From positions 1,454,501 through 1,518,500 of the forward strand of contig VCAZ01000075.1 in the NCBI GenBank assembly GCA_005784505.1: a stretch of 64,000 nt of DNA, in the 5' to 3' direction. The stretch's first letter is position 1; each line of letters starts with the position of its first letter. Source of the stretch: Bagarius yarrelli. Taxonomy: Eukaryota > Chordata > Actinopteri > Siluriformes > Sisoridae. Below are positions 9,749 to 21,428 of the stretch, piece after piece. The translations under genes were made by a program, and so were the position numbers. The notes under the pieces were generated by a model, which was not told the origin of the DNA, did not search any database, and saw only the letters and a list, made by a program, of their open reading frames with translations.

Positions 9749-11185
9749 CAGTAAAAGTATTTATAAGAATAATCAAGTATGGAATAATATGGTTACTCAA
9801 GTAGTGAGTTACTTGTTACTTTAGATCTGATTAAATAGAAAAGGGAAAATCCTAAATCCAGAAAAAATACTTACAATCACAGCTACTTAAAATACACATT
9901 AAAAACAAGATGAAAAAGAAGATTAAAGTGTCTATAGTTACAGAATCACCATCAAATAGTCATTATCACAAAACTTGCTGTAACATGTTTTATCAGGTTG
10001 GAGCTGGAATTCCTCTACACTTATATGATCACGTGTTTTGGTCATATAGAAGAAGTGAAAATTGTTCTGTGTGTGTTACTGTCTTTACTGATATTTACTG
10101 ACACTGAGTTTTCTGACAGCTGCAGTCTATCGCGAGACTTGGTGACTTTACTAAATGACATCACATTTAGTAAAGTGAAAGTACATTTTCTGTAATTAAA
10201 AATTAACTTGAGTGAGAGTAAATGTAAGGCCAGTTAAACTCCACCCCAGGTGGCGAAAATGAACCAAAAGCTGGTTTGCCAACCGCCATTAAAGCCAAAA
10301 GAAGAAGAAGAAGGCCAGTTAACCCTACTCTTAAAAGTATATTTATTGAATCAAATATAATGCATCCCTATCAATCTTTGCATACCGCATACACTGTGCA
10401 GTATAAATATCTTTCTGGCATACACCAGTCATACAGAGAGCAGATGGCTTTATCTGGAATTCAAGACATGACACAGGGGTATAGAAAATACTTTCACAAG
10501 CAGTTGGACAAGCAGGCTCTCTTACCATTGGCCCCGATGCACAAGCTCTCTCTCACATAATGGCTTTAAATCCTGGTATGAGATGAGTATCATTGATCCA
10601 GGTCACAAGTAACGTCCTTGTTTGTTTCTTCTTGCCATTTAGACATTTATTTACAATAGGGCAGTGAAGTGCTATTTTCTTTTAAAGGTTTATCCTATGG
10701 CTTCTAACATAACTATCAAATGGCAAAAGATAAGTGGGTGTGTAAGGAGGGGTAAACTGTGTGAGTTCGGTACACTTAATTCAAATTAACTTAGGTAACT
10801 TAAGATTGCCACTGGAAACCATAATGAAAATGGGGGCGTCAACTCCCTGAGCTTTCCTAAGTGTCATATTATGCTGATATAGATTTAATGAAGCAGGCCA
10901 AAAGGAACAGCTCCAGTTGACTATTAATTCCAACAAGACTTTTCATGTCATAGAAATTGTTGTTACAGCTTTTGGGATTTATAGAGCTGGGCATTTTACA
11001 GAACTGTAAACTGATGGTTATTAAAGAGTGTGTTTTTATCTTCTGAAAAATAACAAGTAGAAACAGAGGCAGAAAATATTGCTTATATATGTATCATCTA
11101 GAATTATCACTTTTGCCATTCTTTATCCTTCAACTAAGATACAGCAATTGGGGTGTACTGAAAGGCCCACATTCGTATATTAATA
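9749..11185. other. Mixed AT-rich sequence with minor repeat fragments
   Basis: Around 9750-9830 there is AGTAGTGAGTTACTTGTTAC-like text seen in fish MITEs. At 10255-10320, CCAACCGCCATTAAAGCC then AAAAGAAGAAGAAG looks like the 3' tail of a short RTE-type retroelement. The plus-strand open frame of 94 codons at 10276-10560 starts inside this tail and is probably chance. No supported gene was found. Confidence 0.4.
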
Positions 11186-11189
11186 AAAT

Positions 11190-11705
11190 GACTGTAGCGG
11201 AACTCCTGCCGAGGCAAGACGTATTCAATCCAAGTGCAGTTTATTTACAAAGTAAACATACCAACATAAACTAAACATGAACAAACATAGACTTGACTTG
11301 ACTTGACTTAGCAGACTTGACTTGACTTGACATGACCACTGGCATTAACTCATACCCGCTGCAGTGGAACACAAACAATAATCCACAAGCAGACGAGGAT
11401 ACACAGGGGTATATATACACTGAACACAATCACAAACACAGGAAAACCAATGAAAACAAGACACAAGAACAAAGAGAATCACATGACAGGAAGACATGAG
11501 GACAAAACAGGAAGTAAACAAAACAAACTGCCAAGGCTAGCTTAGCTAGCTAGCATAGCATAGCATAGCATAGCATAGCTAGCTAGTATAGCATAGCTTA
11601 GCTAGCTAGCATAGCTTAGCCAAGACATAAAACAATAAACATAAAATCAACATAAAACATGAACAATAACAAAACATGAAAACCAAAAACCCTGAACGTT
11701 ACACT
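11190..11705. repeat. Low-complexity region of short tandem repeats, possible DNA element
   Basis: GTGCAGTTTATTTACAAAGT and AAACATACCAACATAAAC are followed by a (GACTT)n tract at 11291-11330, then A/C-rich text. A 5-bp minisatellite (AGCAT)n mixed with (AGCT)n covers 11536-11620. It ends at AACCCTGAACGTTACA. Similar text flanks nonautonomous elements in other fish. No terminal inverted repeat was certain. Confidence 0.5.
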
Positions 11706-12024
11706 TAGCAGAATTTATGAGAGATTACGATACAAGTATTGTTGTACAATAGTATGTTGAATTATTTTTTCATAACTTACTGTAAACTATTTGGAGTGCC
11801 CTGAAAGGAGTAAAATATGACAAGTCTTTATTAATTTTACAAAATGGTCTTATCGCCAAAGTATCCCTCCCAAATAGCAATTTGGTTAGGTAGATAATGT
11901 TTCCTTATCTGTAATGTAGTTTTATCTAACAGAGTTGGTCCTCCTAAACTGATAATTTTTGTCCAAGGAGAACAAATATAGCAAGATTTAATTTAAAGTT
12001 AGAGTTTAAAGTTTAATTTAGAGA
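11706..12024. other. No recognisable feature
   Basis: AT-rich sequence between the low-complexity block and the LINE. No gene, repeat family or splice signal was recognised. Confidence 0.5.
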
Positions 12025-14175
12025 AACGGGCAGGGGTGGTGACACTGGTATTTTGTTGTCTCGGAGATGGTGTTTCTCACCTCTCCCTATGTCTCATTTA
12101 ACTATCTCTTCCTTTGAGTGTCATGCAGTTTCAGTCGTTTTTCCAATCAACATTCTGATCATCGTCATCTACCGCCCTCCTGGCCCTCTGGGAAACTTCC
12201 TAGATGAGATGGATACACTTCTTACTGCCTTCCCTACTGATGGTATCCCCTTGATGGTACTCGGGGACTTCAACCTTCCTTCAGACAAGCTCCACTCCTC
12301 CTGCATTCTGCCTCTGATGGACTCCTTCTCCTTGACCTTCAACAGCTCTCCTCCCACACACAAGGGAGGAAATGTCCTGGATTTGGTTTTCACACATCAT
12401 TCCACACTCATGGACAAGCAGTCTACCCCTCTTCAGACCTTTGATCATCACTTGGTATCGTTTAATCTTTCTATTCCTTGTCCTCCTAAAACTAACTACC
12501 ACACCCTCTCTTTAACCCGTCTCAATTTCCACTCTATCTCTCCTTTGTCAGTAGCCTCTACCACTCTTTCCTCCCTTCCTGACCATGACTCTTTTTCCTC
12601 TCTACCCTTAGTCACTCAGCCACTGATATTTTTTTGTCATCACTTTCCTCAACCATAGACTTTCTTTGTCCTCTGTCTACCAAACCTAGGAAGACTTCGC
12701 GTCCTTGGCTGACGGATGAATTACGCAGCAACCGCAGAGAACTGAGATCAGCAGGGAGAAGATGGAAGAAATCACATCTCAACACTGATCTTGCCACCTA
12801 CCATGCTCTTCTGTCGAAGTTCTCTTCGGATGTGACTTCTGCCAAGACTACCTTTTACAAGGAAAAACTTGAAGCTTCAGCTAACGACCCTTGCAAGCTT
12901 CACAAAATCTTCTCATCACTACTCATACCTCCAGTTCCCCTACTCCACCCTTTCTGTCTGCAGAGGATTTTGCTTCCTTCTATGATGAAAAGACTAAGCA
13001 AATCTGCAAGACTGTTACCGCCTCTTCAGGTAACCTTACAATTTCCACTCATGACTTGTCTTCTCCTTTACTGTCTCATTTCTCTACCTTAGGGTCAGAT
13101 GAGGTTCAACAAGTCATTCTGTCCTGCAATCCTACTATCTGTCCACTGGACCCAATCCCCTCGGCAATGCTCAAGACCATCTCTCCTGATCTTTTGCCTT
13201 TTATCTCTACAATCATCAATAGCTCCTTATCTACTGGTCAGGTACCAACATCTTTTAACAGAGCACGGGTTACTCCTATCCTGAAGAAGCCTGCGACGGA
13301 CCCCTCAGACATCACCAACTACAGACCGGTATCACTTCTCTCTTTTCTTTCTAAAGTACTTGAATGCACTGTCTATAATCAACTGTCCCTCTTTCTCACA
13401 CAGAAAAACCTTCAAGACCCCAATCAGTCTGGCTTCAAAGCTGCTCATTCTACAGAGACTGCCCTCTTGGCTGTCACTGAGAAGCTGCATGCCGCCAGTT
13501 CATCCAAACTGTCATCTGTCCTCATCCTCCTCGACCTTTCAGCTGCATTCGACACTGTCAACCACAAGATCCACTGAGTGTGCCTCTGAGTGCAATTCGC
13601 TCTCTGCAGATGATTCAGAAATGCAGCTGCACGTGTTGTTTTTAACCTACCAAAGTTTTCACACACCAATCCACTGCTGCGCTCCCTCCATTGGCTCCCA
13701 GTAGCTGCACGCATAAGATTCAAAACACTGATGCTTGCCTACAAAGCCAAAAACGGAGCTGCACCCTTCTACCTACAAACACTTATCACTCCTCGCATCG
13801 CACCACACTCTCTCAGATCCACAAGCGCTGCTCAGCTTGTTCCACCATCCCCTAGGACACGAGGTAGGTCTGCCTCAAGAGTTTTCTCTGTTCTGGCACC
13901 AAGATGGTGGAACGAACTTCCCATCAATGTCAGAACAGCACAGTCACTGGCGGTCTTCAAGAGGTGTTTGAAAACTCTTTTTCTTAAATACCTTGCTCTT
14001 GACATTTAAAAAAAAAAAAAAAAAAAAAACCTTACTCTTTTCAACAGTTTTTTGTTGTTGTTGCACCTTTTTGTGAACTATTATATCAGTATTGAGCTGT
14101 TTTTGATGTGACTCAAAGCACTTCTTGTATGTCGCTCTGGACAAGAGCGTCTGCTAAACGCTGTAAATGTAAAGT
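12025..14175 (+). mobile_element. 5'-truncated, inactive L2-like LINE (copy A)
   Basis: Non-LTR retrotransposon copy in three or more broken frames. 12053-12658 encodes the C-terminal part of the apurinic endonuclease domain (IIVIYRPPGPLGNFLDE, LMVLGDFNLPSDK, NVLDLVFTH, then an altered TFDHHLVSF site). 12634-13092 covers the linker. 12891-13577 carries the start of the reverse transcriptase (PLDPIPSAMLK, DITNYRPVSLLSFLSKVLE, then LILLDLSAAFDTVNH). At about 13572 the frame jumps directly to the distal region (a decayed AAARVVF segment, SLHWLPVAARIRFKTLML, then YKAKNGAAPFYLQTLI in 13731-14009), so the palm with the YADD motif is deleted. The 3' end holds an A-run (14009-14029) and the tail GTCGCTCTGGACAAGAGCGT, ending in TGTAAATGTAAAG. 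It cannot encode active enzyme. Confidence 0.9.
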
Positions 14176-14332
14176 ACTTGCCTTTGAGAAAGCAATTCGT
14201 TCGTCTTCCTTTAATGCTCTGTTCTGCTAGCAGTGGATCTGTAATGCTCAATATTGCAGGAAAACTGGGTCCAAGGTTGAAATACACCAGTCTATTATAA
14301 GAAACAATGAACACAATTACTCACACAAATTA

Positions 14333-14490
14333 AGTGGTGACTCAGTGGTTAAGGTGTTTGTCTGATACCTGGAAGATCAGGGTTTGGGGTTCGATTTCCA
14401 GCCCAACCAAGTTACCACTGTTGGCACCCCTTAATGTAAATCGCTCTGGATAAGGGTGTCTGCCAAATACTGTAAATGTAAATGTAAATT
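14333..14490 (+). mobile_element. tRNA-derived SINE copy
   Basis: GGTGACTCAGTGGTTAAGGT (A-box region) and GGTTCGATTTCCAGCCC (B box) are followed, after an internal deletion, by ATCGCTCTGGATAAGGGTGT and CTGTAAATGTAAATGTAAA. It belongs to the same family as the copy at 195-378 and lies only about 160 bases after the LINE that shares its tail. Confidence 0.85.
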
Positions 14491-15543
14491 AGCAAAGTGA
14501 ATCTAAGATAAAAATTTAAAAAAAAGTTTTTACACTTAAATTAAAAGCAGTGGACAGACCAATCTATTCTTGTCTAAAACAGTTGTAAAATATAATTATT
14601 ATAATAAAATAATTTTATTAGCAGAGCAGCAGGAATCATATAAGTCAATTCAGAACACTGATATACTCTCATATTTAATTGCAACCAGTTCACTAAAATA
14701 ATGTCTACCAGAAATATTTTGACCTTTAAACAACTCGTTTCTTAACTTATAATTTTTAACTAAAAATTAAAAAATTCTTTTATCAAACAACCTTATGTTA
14801 TTTTCTAGAAAATACACATTTACAGGTCAGTTTCAATCGCTTTATTTTAGAAAAAGTGTTGTCCCTAGAAAGCTGGGTGAGAGGCAGAAATCCACACTTG
14901 GTGGGATGCAAGTGAACCAACTGCCCCCTTACATTCACATTTACACTCAGATACAATTAAGCATTGCCAATACATCCATAGAAATATGAGTTTCAGTATC
15001 TTGAGGCTGGGACGAAGACAAGGATCCTATAAATGTATAAAAGCATTTAGGAAGCATACAGTAAAGTAGAAGCAATAAAAACTCTTATTTCTGCTATAAC
15101 ATATTATTGTCATTGATTTTTGTTATAGCACAGGGGCAGATTCTTTAGCCTACATCACTCTGTGAGAATTTTAATTTTCCACACAATCCCTGGGATGAAG
15201 CAGCTTTGTCTAACATTAATGGGACGAGTGTCCCATAACCAAGACTGGAGATTCCATGTTTGTTCATCAGTCTCTATAGGCTTTACAAGCTTTGAGCCTA
15301 TTTTCAAGGCTGTTTAAGTGTATGCTTTGTTTATTTTACCAACAGAGTAATATGTACTACTCCCAGAATTAACTTGAAATTAACATTTAGATACCTGTTA
15401 TTTTGCCAAATTTTCCCAAGGTGCAGAGGCAGGAGCAAACAAACCCTATTATCTCAACACAGGGTGCAATATAATCATTTATTAATGTATTCATTTGTTT
15501 ATGCATTGTTTCAAGGATGCTAAGGACTGTTAGCAATATAATT
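14491..15543. other. No recognisable gene or repeat
   Basis: Single-copy-looking AT-rich sequence. Short open frames only. Confidence 0.5.
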
Positions 15544-15915
15544 TTCTTCTCCTTTCAGCTGTTTCCTTTTAGGGGTCTCCACAGCGAATCATCTTTCTCC
15601 ACCCAACCCTATTCTCTACATCCTCTTCACTCACACACAATAACTTCATGTCCTCTTTAATTGCATCCATATACCTCCTCTTTAGTCTTCCTCTTTGCCT
15701 TCTGCCTGGTAGCTTCATTTCCAAAACCCTCATACCAATATATCTCTCCTCTGTACATGTCCAAACCACCTCAATCTGGCGTCTCTGACTTTCTTCCCAA
15801 AACATCTAACATGAACCGCTCCCTGATAAACTTGTTTCTTAATCCTGTCCAACCTCGTCACTCCCAAAGAAAACATCAACATCTTCAGCTCTGACACTTC
15901 CAGCTCAAATATGGC
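15544..15915 (-). mobile_element. 3' end of an RTE-like LINE
   Basis: On the minus strand the frame at 15805-15569 reads MFWEESQRRQIEVVWTCTEE and then MKLPGRRQRGRLKRRYMDA, KEDMKLLCVSEEDVENRV and IRCGDP. This is the conserved C-terminal end of fish RTE-type reverse transcriptases. Further 5' (15806-15910) the match continues with indels. The 3' end is the typical CGCTGTGGAGACCCCTAAAA followed by GGAAACAGCTGAAAGGAG-like text and AGAAGAA. It is a relative of the copy at 22520-23391 and is truncated and frameshifted. Confidence 0.8.
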
Positions 15916-16351
15916 TTCTGCTTAAGAAGAATAAAAACCTACAACTATAACCACAACATTTTTTAGGGAACCAAAGAACTTCTTTGGTTTGTATTTCTTC
16001 TGCTCCATTATCTAAATATTTGTAAATGAAATGTGCTATTCATTGACAAAGTTATGTTTATCACCCTGAAGAACCTTATTTTTTCTTGATTCAAGTATAA
16101 CACAGATTTGATTTGTCCATAGAACAAATTAGATCCTGTTATCACAGCTATGAACATACTTTTAATTCCAGCCTCAATTTTTTCTTTCTTGAATTAATGA
16201 AGCTTAGGAAGTAATGTTGCTGAGAACCAGTAGTCATTAAGACTTCCCTATAAATAAAATCTTGTACACGGTTAATAAAAGCCTATTGATATGCTCTGTT
16301 TGGTGCAATAAACAACATGGTCTATGCTAAAGGAGAATAGTGCTGTCTGGG
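15916..16351. other. No recognisable feature
   Basis: AT-rich sequence between the RTE fragment and a small hAT-type element. Nothing supported. Confidence 0.45.
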
Positions 16352-16359
16352 GTCTAGAA

Positions 16360-16486
16360 CAGGGGTGGGCAATCTTGCAAGTGTACCTAGCAAGATCTTG
16401 ATTAGTTGGTTCCGGTGTGTTTGATTAAGGTTGGAGCTAAAGTTTGCAGGACACCGGCCCTCCAGGACTGAGAATGCCTACCGCTG
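16360..16486. mobile_element. hAT-type miniature element (MITE) copy 1
   Basis: It starts CAGGGGTGGGCAATC and ends GGACACCGGCCCTCCAGGAC...TACCGCTG. The internal text CCTAGCAAGATCTTGATTAG and GTGTGTTTGATTAAGGTTGG matches the copies at 39655 and 45181. It is flanked by an 8-base duplication with one mismatch, GTCTAGAA / GTCTAGAG (16352-16359, 16487-16494), as expected for hAT insertion. It is shorter than the 45181 copy, lacking the left part. Confidence 0.8.
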
Positions 16487-16494
16487 GTCTAGAG

Positions 16495-19300
16495 CGTTTA
16501 GGTTTAAAAAAATTGTAAAGAACATTCATAAAAGTACTGTACCCAGTTTCCTCTTTTTATTCTTACCTTCCATGGTGTGATTCCACCACAAACTAGCTAT
16601 GTCCAGTGGACTTTGATTTTTGGTCTTTGACAGATTCTGAAAAGTTGTCCACAATTTAAACTGTAGGCATCCCAGATTTACTTTGTTCTTCTTGGTTTCC
16701 ACCTATTCATGCCTTACTCAGGTGTGTTGAGTCAATCAAAAGCCAGACGATACCATTTTCGATAAGGGTGGTGTTGGGGTAGTCTCAGACTCAGATGTCC
16801 TGTCTGTGGACTGCTGTCTTAACATATGGTGCATACGGCTGTGACTCTTCAGGACTTTCAGGTCATCCTCTGGTTGAAGTGCACAGGATTTCCGGGAGAC
16901 ATGTGTTGCATCGTTTAATTGTCTGCTTGGAAACAACCCAAAGCCATCTGATCAAAGAACTAAGTCATTGTGTTGTATTTGTGAGATGTTCATTAATAAA
17001 CGATTTACAGTTTGCATAGTGGTGTGTTATTGGTGGGACATTTTCATGCCCGACAAAACGAAACATCATTGGTTGCTTTACCTGTCAGTCATACGTCCTC
17101 TTTGCCGGGACTTTGCAGTTCAAAACAGCCAAGGTTTTTAGACCTTCTGCCATTAGTTTCAATGTTTGGCCAAGCAAGACTATTTCCTAGCTTCTGACTG
17201 TCTGAACACACCTGATTCGGGTAATAAGCAGTGAGTAGATCAGAAATAGTTGGAAAACAAGCAGGACAAAGGAACAATATTGATACGTAATATGAAATGG
17301 TAGCCCTGTACGGCAGGGGTGTCCAGTTATATAAGTTATATAAGCAAGTATAGGCAACTAAAAACAGTTTGTTTAAAACCAATAATCAGCTGAATAAACA
17401 GGTGGAATTAATTGTGTTTTCTGGTTGGTTGGAATAAAAGTCAGCTCCTAAACGAGCCCTTTGTGGACAGTGATGGAAAACTTTACTATAGACTAACCAC
17501 TGCATGTGTAGTTCTGTTCCTTAAACCTGAACAATAAATTCAATTCTGCCATATAAAATACGTAGAAAAAAAAACAAACCCTAAAGGCAATTACACCTGA
17601 GTGTGCAGACTGCCTGATCTTTTCTATATATGTGACATTTCTTTTAATTTTACATTTATAAAGTCAGAATTGGCATTTGATTTTAAATTCTTTTACAGGC
17701 TACATTGGACACCTGACAACGATATATTATCAAAGGTCTTCATGAAAGGGTTGAGTGATTTCACAAGTAATTATTTTTTTAAACACAATTTTTAAAGACA
17801 CAAATCCAGAGCTTCAACATTTCCCAGGATCCGCTCAGCTAGACAAGTACAAATGGCTAATAGTGCTAGTCACTTAAAGATGGATTGCATTGTCTTTAAA
17901 ATTAGACATATGCCTGCAGAAAGGAATGTTATCACAAATCAAAAAGCTGATAAGCCATCTCAAGCAATCACTGTCTACAGGCATAATTGATTGGTTATGT
18001 GACTGGAAGCATTTTTATGGTAATCTCTTTAACTGTGATTTTTTTTTCCCTTTTACACATGGCAAAATGAAGTCACAACAGATTCTACAGCATTCATCAT
18101 GTTTTTTATTGCCATAATTGAAAGCTATTGTACATAGTGTGTTTGTATTTTTTATGTATTCAGAATGACACTAGGAAACTAATTACATTTCTATCAAATT
18201 CTTTCTAAATTCACACTTCCATAACATACAGCATGACATTTGCCCCACTGATTAAACAAATGAGAAGCTAATCTCATAAGATTGCATAATTTAAATATGT
18301 GCCAGGTTTACTACACAATTTCTGTATTCCGGTCTGAGTCTCACAATTAAGGGTGTGAATTTAGAGCTCCTGTATTTTAATGTTATGTTCACATGAGGCC
18401 AATTAACTGGCAGAGAAACCTGAGATGAATACAAATATGTCCATCTTTCTGTACCAAAGCAGAAGGAGAGCTTTATGATGCTGACTGACTAATTAGCTCA
18501 ATGGTGCAGCGTAATGGTGCAGATTTTTAGATGTTGCCATCCAGGCTCATTCACTTCCTTTCAGAACAAACACAAGTCTTGTGAGCTGTAGGAAGAGCAG
18601 CTATTCCGTCTTTAAAATCTTTTTTTTTTGCTTCATCGGTTATTGAGTTGTGCATGTTTCTGTCATAAAAATGTGTTGTTTTAGTGGTACAATATATTTT
18701 CTGCACAGAAATCATTATGCGGTACAAAACATTTAGTTTACAGAACATATTCAGATACTGTTTCTTGTTATTGAATATACCCTATATAGCCAGATGTGTT
18801 TAGACACACGACCATGTGGGTTTTTTATAATCTTATTTAAGATGTTAGTCCTACTTTTTCTTTTTAGATCGTGGGGATAGGATTTTATAGTTACAATAGT
18901 GTTCAGTTTAAAGGGCTCTGTACAGGACATTTGAGTTTTTTCACTCCAATCAGAACACGGTATGTCTTTATAGACCTCAGGGGGTTTTGTGCTGAGGTAT
19001 TGTCCTGATGAAAAAAGGGTTTGGGTCTCTTCTAGTGGAGGAAACCTCAATGCTTTCTAAATGCTATTTTTTTTTTTTAAAAAAGGTCATGCTTTTTAGC
19101 AGAATTAAAAATAGTAATGTGTATATATACAAATAAATATGTAGTGTCCATAGAAGCCTATATATATCGCACACTGTCATAAGTTAATAAGGCTTTAAAA
19201 TAACAGAACCTCTTTATTTGACTAACTGTTCCGGTGCTCCCAAAACAAAAATCATATTCTGTTCTTTACACCATATGACTGTAGCCATTCGTTTACAGTC
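16495..19300. other. Single-copy-looking sequence, no supported gene
   Basis: Several short open frames (for example 16795-17019, 17601-17795, 17890-18117) lack splice support or protein-like features. A lone CAGGGGTGTCCAGTTATAT at about 17315 resembles one hAT terminus without a partner. GTCATCCTCTGGTTGAAGTG near 16860 has weak similarity to text near 59240. Confidence 0.4.
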
Positions 19301-19309
19301 TTCTGAAAC

Positions 19310-20100
19310 CCTTTAATTCAAGTTATATTTTCGGGAAACTTACTAAACACACTTACGACCAGGCATTGTGTGTTGTAATAGGTGCAATTACTACACTCAA
19401 CTCCCTGAGAATAGTGCCTAGCATGGTAACTACAGATACCAGTAATAGTCATTGACTGAACTGCTCAGAAAAAACAAATATTGAAATGAAGAATCTAAAG
19501 CGTTTTAAAATAAAACAATTATTATGAATTACGAATTCGTGAAGAGCCACGGCATGCTAGCTATTAGAAGATCGTAACATGCAAGAGACTAAATAGGGCA
19601 ACATTACCTTATCCAGTAGTGCGAACAACCGAAAGACATCACAATAACAAATAAGCTCAAAAGTACAGGACCATAAAAAAGTACATATAAGACCTACAAA
19701 TCCAGGTTTGCAATCTAATGCCTCTTCCAGCTTACTACCCAGAGTGTAAGCCTGTCCAATATTTATTATTTTTTGGTTTCGTGTCCAATCACTCTGTCTC
19801 TCTCTTTTTTCCACTTTCTCTGACAAAACCCTCCTTGCTTTCTTTGATGACTCTGTCTTGGTGCTGGTTTAGAGGTTTGCATATCAGATTGTTTTGTCTT
19901 ACAGTTAGCTGTTGAATAACAGGCTACCTGTAAAATATGTGACTTAAAGCAGGTCACACTCTTCCTCTAGTAGGGGATGGAAAGGGCAGTGTGCACTGAC
20001 TAGATCACGAAAGCAGGCACAAAAATTCAGTTGTTCCACCACTGAAATAATTTTAGAGACATTCATTTAAGGTCGAAAAACTACCTAGTGTTGATTTAAA
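19310..20100. repeat. Unnamed interspersed repeat, copy 1
   Basis: It shares ordered segments with 47058-47905 in the same orientation: TTATATTTTCGGGAAACTTA, ATTACTACACTCAACTC, TACATATAAGACCTACAAAT, AGTGTAAGCCTGTCCAATAT, TTGTCTTACAGTTAGCTGTT, GAAATATGTGACTTAAAGCAGG-like text and AAAACTACCTAGTGTTG. No coding part is seen. The right end, reversed, reads CAACACTAGGTAGTTTT, which resembles a terminus of a nonautonomous DNA transposon. Confidence 0.7.
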
Positions 20101-20786
20101 TTATGTGGATATGTCCTGTGGAATAGGTCTGATCAGCAAACCTGTAACTTAAACTGAAAATACGATAAAAAAATAATAAATGTACCCCAATTTAGTGTCG
20201 GCCAGTCAATACAGGTTGTTAGGGCGCCGCTCCCCCAAAGAAGAAAGCTACTTACCATGTCATTAATAAGTTAACAAAATAAAACAATAACAAAATAAAA
20301 CCATATAGTCATACTGCTTTGCTATTGGTCATATTATCAAAATGTAAAGTAATACAAAATTTCTTTGTGTACGGGTGGCTGGACAAATGAGTGTGTGTAG
20401 GTCTGTCACCTTCTGAAAGGCATGTGATTGAAGTGTGAAATCTAACTAGCTTGTTTCAAATTCCTCTCCCACTAGCAAACAATCCCACTTATGTTGTTAA
20501 CAAATCAAAACTGGTTTTATATTTTGGCTTCATGTGATTGGACTGTTGCAATGTAAGTCATGACTTTTATTGTTCTTCCCTTAGCAAGTGTCCTGGCTTT
20601 CATCAGTGAATTCGATTGATATAAATGGCTGAATCATTTCAATGATTATCTTGATTACTTAATTACTTATAATAAACCCACATTAAAGTCAAATTCAATG
20701 ATTTATTTGTATTGTAAATGCATTTATTGCTTTCTTTTACAGGTGTCTTAGACATTAACATTCTAGATTTTTTTAGCAAGCAGTTA
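20101..20786. other. No recognisable gene
   Basis: AT-rich sequence. TTAGGGCGCCGCTCCCCC at about 20220 is an isolated GC-rich patch. Confidence 0.4.
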
Positions 20787-21070
20787 TAATGCATCACCAT
20801 CGAATATTAAGGTCCTGCACTACTAACAATCTAATTGAAATTTGTTTGCACCCCTTCCAAAATTTTTAGCACTACAGCAGGATTTTGGTCTACAAAAGCA
20901 TGCTGTGCATACAGTAAACTAAGGAATTCTTGGTTTTGCTGGGATTTTGCTTGGATGCATGTCCTCATGCAAATACATTTTTTTTGCTGTATCTATTTGA
21001 GATACAGAAGCTTTCAAACTTCTTAGGTTTTATATGTGTTTAAAGTAAATTAAGGCATTATACTGTAGTT
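20787..21070. repeat. Duplicated block AB, most complete copy
   Basis: Part A (20787-20875: CATCACCATCGAATATTAAG ... CCCCTTCCAAAATTTTTAGC) recurs at 21340-21428. The first part of B (20878-20950: GCATGCTGTGCATACAGTAA ... TTGGTTTTGCTGGGAT) recurs at 21905-21985. The second part of B (20955-21070: GATACAGAAGCTTTCAAA ... CTGTAGTTTCATTC) recurs at 24121-24265. Order and orientation are kept. Confidence 0.8.
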
Positions 21071-21087
21071 TCATTCATCTAGCCACA

Positions 21088-21335
21088 GGGGTCACAAGCC
21101 AGTGACTTCGGTGCCAGTCTCAAGCCTGGATAAATAGAGAGGGTTGTGTCAGGAAGGGCATCAGACGTAAAACTAAATATGCAAATCCGAATTTTATACC
21201 GGATCAGTTGAGGCCTGGGTTAGCAACGACTGCCACCGACATCGTTGACCTACAGGTTGCCGGCAGAAATTGGACTACTGTTGGTCAAAGGTAAGAGGAG
21301 GAGGACGCGTGAATAGACAGAAAGAGAGGAGCAGT
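21088..21335 (+). mobile_element. Upstream fragment of an RTE-like LINE
   Basis: The text GGTTGTGTCAGGAAGGGCAT, AAATATGCAAATCCGAATTT, TACCGGATCAGTTGAGGCCT, GGTTAGCAACGACTGCCACC and TTGACCTACAGGTTGCCGG is the recognisable 5'/linker segment found with fish RTE-type elements. The 3' part of the same family and strand lies at 22520. The two pieces are separated by a duplicated A block and other DNA. Confidence 0.6.
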
Positions 21336-21339
21336 AATA

Positions 21340-21428
21340 ATACATCACCATCGAATATTTAAAGTCCTGCATTACTAACAATCTGATTAGAATTTGTTAT
21401 CACCCCTTCCAAAATCTTTAGCACCAGC
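21340..21428. repeat. Second copy of block A
   Basis: CATCACCATCGAATATTTAA, TAACAATCTGATTAGAATTT and CACCCCTTCCAAAATCTTTA match 20787-20875 with a few substitutions. Together the two copies flank the RTE fragment as a direct repeat far too long to be a normal target duplication. Confidence 0.8.

Noticed and set aside
10276..10560. 94-codon plus-strand frame starting with a KAKRRRRRP stretch
   Set aside because: The basic start is the AAGAAGAAGAAGG tail of a retroelement. The remainder has no support.
16860..16920. Similarity between 16860-16920 and 59240-59300
   Set aside because: About 55 bases of loose similarity (GTTGAAGT..ACAGGATTTCC). Too little to call a shared element.
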